Shown here: in pieces, positions 5,414 through 7,935 of the stretch | Layout: every line of letters starts with the position of its first letter | How positions within the stretch are numbered: position 1 is the first letter of the stretch | DNA from: Sutterella parvirubra YIT 11816 | Lineage (GTDB): Bacteria > Pseudomonadota > Gammaproteobacteria > Burkholderiales > Burkholderiaceae_F | NCBI RefSeq assembly: GCF_000250875.1 | Contig: NZ_JH604912.1 | Location: forward strand, 22,855 to 30,789 | Reading direction: 5' to 3' | DNA length: 7,935 bases | The notes under the pieces: model-generated | Database searches by the model: none | What the model was told of the DNA's origin: nothing | The model's input: the letters and a program-made list of their open reading frames with translations, nothing else | Position numbers and translations under genes: made by a program

Positions 5414-7333
5414 ATGGCAAAAATCATCGGTATCGACCTCGGTACGACGAACTCCGCCGTCGCCGTCATGGACGGCGACAACGTCAAGGTCATTGAAAAC
5501 AGCGAAGGCGCCCGCACGACGCCCTCCATCGTGGCCTACATGGACAACGGCGAGATCCTCGTGGGCGCGCCCGCGAAGCGTCAGGCCGTGACGAACCCGA
5601 AGAACACGCTCTTCGCGGTGAAGCGCCTCATCGGCCGCCGCTTTGACGACGCCGAAGTCCAGAAGGACCTCGGTCTCATGCCCTTCAAGATCGCCCGCGC
5701 CGACAACGGCGACGCCTGGGTCGAAGTCTCCGGCAAGCAGCTGGCGCCGCAGCAGGTGAGCGCCGAAGTGCTCCGCAAGATGAAGAAGACCGCCGAAGAC
5801 TACCTCGGTGAAACCGTCACGGAAGCCGTGATCACGGTGCCCGCCTACTTCAACGACAGCCAGCGCCAGGCGACGAAGGACGCCGGCCGCATCGCCGGTC
5901 TTGAAGTGAAGCGCATCATCAACGAACCGACCGCCGCGGCGCTCGCCTTCGGCCTCGACAAGGGCGGCTCCGCCGACCGCAAGATCGCCGTCTACGACTT
6001 GGGCGGCGGCACGTTCGACATCTCGATCATCGACCTCGCGAACGTCGACGGCGACAAGCAGTTCGAAGTGCTCTCCACGAACGGCGACACGTTCCTCGGC
6101 GGCGAAGACTTCGACCAGCGCCTCGTCGACTATCTCATCACCGAATTCCGCAAGGACACGGGCGTCGACCTCTCGAAGGACGTGCTCGCGCTCCAGCGCC
6201 TGAAGGACGCCGCTGAAAAGGCGAAGATCGAACTCTCGAGCCGTCAGGAAACGGAAGTGAACCTTCCCTACATCACGGCCGACGCGACGGGTCCGAAGCA
6301 CTTGAACGTCAACGTGACGCGCGCCAAGTTCGAAGCGCTCGTCGAAGACCTCGTTCAGCGCACGATCGAACCCTGCCGCAAGGCGCTCCGCGACGCCGGC
6401 GCGAGCCAGAGCGACATCACCGACGTGATCCTCGTGGGCGGCCAGTCCCGCATGCCGCGCGTGCAGGCCGTCGTGAAGGAATTCTTCGGGAAGGACCCCC
6501 GCAAGGACGTCAACCCCGACGAAGCCGTCGCGATCGGCGCCGCCATTCAGGGCTCCGTCCTCACGGGCGAACGCCATGACGTGCTCCTTCTCGACGTCAC
6601 CCCGCTCACGCTCGGCATCGAAACGCTGGGCGGCGTGATGACGCCGATGATCAAGCGCAACACGACGATCCCGACGAAGCACGCCCAGGTCTTCTCGACC
6701 GCGGAAGACAACCAGCCCGCCGTGACGATCAAGGTCTATCAGGGCGAGCGCGAAATGGCCGCGTCGAACAAGCTCCTCGGCGAATTCAACCTCGAAGGCA
6801 TTCCGCCGTCTCCGCGCGGCCTGCCGCAGATTGAAGTGACCTTCGACATCGACGCGAACGGCATCCTGCACGTCGCGGCGAAGGACAAGGCCACCGGCAA
6901 GGAAAACACGATCACCATCAAGGCGAGCTCGGGCCTCTCCGAGGACGAAATCGAACGCATGGTGCAGGACGCCGAAGCCAACAAGGCCGAAGACCACCGC
7001 CGCTTCGAACTCGCGCAGTCGCGCAACATGGCCGACGCCGCCGTCAACCAGGTCCAGAAGACGCTGAAGGACTTGGGCGACAAGGTCGAAACCGTGGACC
7101 GCGCCGCCTGCGAAGAAGCCATCAAGGACGTCGAAGAGAAGATCAAGGGCGAGGACAAGGATGCGATCGACAAGGCCGTCGAACGCCTCCAGAGCGCCGC
7201 GCAGAAGATCGGCGAAAAGCTCAATCAGGCCGCGCAGGCCGCCTCGCAGCAGGCGGGCGCCCAGCAGGCTGATGCGGGCAAGGCCGGCAAGGACGACGAC
7301 GTCGTCGACGCCGACTTCACCGAGCGCAAGTAA
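5414..7333 (+). CDS. dnaK: Molecular chaperone DnaK (Hsp70)
   Basis: ATP-driven cytosolic chaperone that binds exposed hydrophobic peptide segments; it works with DnaJ and GrpE and in many Proteobacteria also presents sigma-32 for degradation. The protein has 639 residues, matching the usual 635-640. The ATPase domain shows all three Hsp70 signatures: IDLGTTNS (7-14), [14 protein letters not shown] (193-206, with the conserved Thr200) and [14 protein letters not shown] (338-351). The interdomain linker DVLLLD is at 389-394, followed by the substrate-binding beta domain ([16 protein letters not shown] onward), the helical lid and a Gln/Ala-rich tail ending in [13 protein letters not shown], close to the common DnaK C-terminus. 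GAAGGGA at 5398-5404 serves as ribosome-binding site for the ATG. Glutamate codons are predominantly GAA, whereas glnE mixes GAG and GAA, consistent with strong expression. Nothing is missing or broken. The gene has its own heat-shock promoter. Confidence 0.99.
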   Translation: MAKIIGIDLGTTNSAVAVMDGDNVKVIENSEGARTTPSIVAYMDNGEILVGAPAKRQAVTNPKNTLFAVKRLIGRRFDDAEVQKDLGLMPFKIARADNGDAWVEVSGKQLAPQQVSAEVLRKMKKTAEDYLGETVTEAVITVPAYFNDSQRQATKDAGRIAGLEVKRIINEPTAAALAFGLDKGGSADRKIAVYDLGGGTFDISIIDLANVDGDKQFEVLSTNGDTFLGGEDFDQRLVDYLITEFRKDTGVDLSKDVLALQRLKDAAEKAKIELSSRQETEVNLPYITADATGPKHLNVNVTRAKFEALVEDLVQRTIEPCRKALRDAGASQSDITDVILVGGQSRMPRVQAVVKEFFGKDPRKDVNPDEAVAIGAAIQGSVLTGERHDVLLLDVTPLTLGIETLGGVMTPMIKRNTTIPTKHAQVFSTAEDNQPAVTIKVYQGEREMAASNKLLGEFNLEGIPPSPRGLPQIEVTFDIDANGILHVAAKDKATGKENTITIKASSGLSEDEIERMVQDAEANKAEDHRRFELAQSRNMADAAVNQVQKTLKDLGDKVETVDRAACEEAIKDVEEKIKGEDKDAIDKAVERLQSAAQKIGEKLNQAAQAASQQAGAQQADAGKAGKDDDVVDADFTERK

Positions 7334-7344
7334 GGGTCCCATGA

Positions 7345-7368
7345 GACCGCACCCCGCGGGGTGCGGTC
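7345..7368 (+). terminator. 24-bp perfect palindrome after dnaK
   Basis: GACCGCACCCC (7345-7355) and GGGGTGCGGTC (7358-7368) flank a central GC, so the whole 24 bp is its own reverse complement. As RNA it forms a very stable GC-rich hairpin 11 bases after the dnaK stop. No T-run follows (GGGCCTGAAATG). It may protect the dnaK 3' end or cause pausing rather than act as a full intrinsic terminator. A palindromic protein-binding site is also possible. Confidence 0.55.
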
Positions 7369-7379
7369 GGGCCTGAAAT

Positions 7380-7419
7380 GAAAGGGGTCGGCCCGATCAT
7401 CGGATCGGCCGGCCCTTTC
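7380..7419 (+). terminator. Imperfect long hairpin between dnaK and dnaJ, likely partial terminator
   Basis: GAAAGGG (7380-7386) pairs with CCCTTTC (7413-7419), CGGCC (7389-7393) with GGCCG (7407-7411), and GATC (7395-7398) with GATC (7403-7406) around an ATCG loop. Small bulges and one T-G pair interrupt the stem. Only three Ts lie in the 3' arm before CCC, so termination should be leaky, which would suit a signal lying within a dnaK-dnaJ operon. Confidence 0.5.
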
Positions 7420-7438
7420 CCGGTTTCAACGGGGACCA

Positions 7439-7464
7439 CGAAGCCCTGCGGGGCTTCGGGCTTC
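7439..7464 (+). other. Leader hairpin with duplicated 3' arm upstream of dnaJ
   Basis: CGAAGCCC (7439-7446) pairs with GGGCTTCG (7451-7458) around a TGCG loop. The 7-mer GGGCTTC is repeated in tandem (7451-7457 and 7458-7464), so the left arm has two possible partners. It ends 17 nt before the dnaJ ATG and lies next to a weak ribosome-binding site, so it could affect dnaJ translation. Confidence 0.4.
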
Positions 7465-7481
7465 TCCGCACAGAGTTGACC

Positions 7482-7935
7482 ATGGCAGATCAGGATTATT
7501 ACGAGTTGCTGGGCGTTTCGAAGACCGCCTCGGCCGACGACATCAAGAAGGCCTACCGCCGTCTTGCGATGAAGTACCACCCGGACCGCAACCCCGGCGA
7601 CAAGGCCGCCGAGGAGAAGTTCAAGGAAATCGGCGAAGCCTACGCGGTGCTCTCCGACGAGCAGAAGCGTGCGGCCTACGACCGCTTCGGCAAGGCCGGC
7701 GTCAATCCGAACGGCGGCGCGGGCGGTCCCGGCGGCTTCGGCGGGTTCGGTCAGGGCTTCGGCGGCGCGGACTTCCAGAGCGCCTTCGGCGACATCTTCT
7801 CGGATCTCTTCGGCGGCGGCCGCGGGGGCGGCGCGCGCCGCGACCAGGGCGTCCCGGGGAACGACATGCGCTTCGAGCTTGAAATCACGCTCGAAGAAGC
7901 GGCCCGTGGCACCGAAAAGGACATCCGCGTCCCGA
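7482..7935 (+). CDS. dnaJ: Chaperone protein DnaJ (Hsp40), 3'-truncated by window edge
   Basis: DnaJ delivers unfolded clients to DnaK and stimulates its ATPase. The first 151 residues are visible; the reading frame runs off the edge. The J domain (about 1-68) begins [17 protein letters not shown], has the essential HPD at residues 33-35 (KYHPDRNPG) and ends with [12 protein letters not shown] Gly/Phe-rich linker follows (about 70-125, [22 protein letters not shown]). The first C-terminal substrate-binding domain then begins with [26 protein letters not shown]. The four-repeat zinc domain expected of a type I DnaJ would lie beyond the window. The ribosome-binding site is weak (CAGAG, 7471-7475). 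No promoter is evident in the 148-bp gap after dnaK, so read-through from dnaK is the likely source of transcript. Confidence 0.97.
   Translation, partial: MADQDYYELLGVSKTASADDIKKAYRRLAMKYHPDRNPGDKAAEEKFKEIGEAYAVLSDEQKRAAYDRFGKAGVNPNGGAGGPGGFGGFGQGFGGADFQSAFGDIFSDLFGGGRGGGARRDQGVPGNDMRFELEITLEEAARGTEKDIRVP

Noticed and set aside
5357..7342. A 661-codon open frame on the minus strand covering all of dnaK
   Set aside because: It is the antisense shadow of a GC-rich, strongly codon-biased dnaK. The translation is repetitive Val/Leu/Arg/Asp/His without any domain I recognise, and long frames opposite dnaK are a well-known artefact.
7449..7481. Separate heat-shock or sigma-70 promoter directly before dnaJ
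   Set aside because: TTGACC at 7476-7481 directly abuts the ATG and so cannot serve as a -35 for dnaJ. No CCCCAT-type element is present in the gap.

Overview
The window is GC-rich throughout, apart from an AT-rich patch near 5200-5300. All five genes are on the + strand: glnE (3' part), a YheT-type alpha/beta hydrolase, hemH, grpE and dnaK, followed by the 5' part of dnaJ. Protein sequences and the hemH-grpE-dnaK-dnaJ order point to a Betaproteobacterium, probably Burkholderiales. I cannot place it below order level. It reads as an ordinary chromosomal housekeeping region. I see no tRNA, rRNA, CRISPR, insertion sequence, phage gene or sign of recent transfer.

Layout. Positions 1-2204 hold most of GlnE, the enzyme that adenylylates and deadenylylates glutamine synthetase. 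A gap of about 100 bp with a hairpin and a candidate housekeeping promoter leads to a YheT-like hydrolase (2311-3288). HemH (ferrochelatase, last step of heme synthesis) follows at about 3369-4373. Then comes the DnaK chaperone machine: the nucleotide exchange factor GrpE (4522-5124), the Hsp70 DnaK (5414-7333) and the start of the J-protein DnaJ (7482 to the edge). These three form one functional cycle: DnaJ delivers substrate and stimulates ATP hydrolysis, DnaK holds the substrate, and GrpE releases ADP.

Regulation is the most informative part. grpE and dnaK each have a near-consensus sigma-32 (RpoH) heat-shock promoter sharing the 10-mer GTCCCCATAT. No CIRCE operator and no hrcA gene is visible. 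Between grpE and dnaK lie a clear intrinsic terminator and a second terminator-like structure whose 3' arm and U-tract overlap the -35 of the dnaK promoter, so the two genes look like separate heat-shock units. The dnaK-dnaJ gap carries three hairpins and no recognisable promoter, which suggests dnaJ is expressed by read-through at reduced level.

The one unexpected protein feature is a cysteine cluster (five Cys within residues 13-27) in the N-terminal tail of GrpE. I found no previously undescribed multi-gene system. The items worth checking are the GrpE cysteine tail and the layered RNA/DNA signals in the chaperone intergenic regions.
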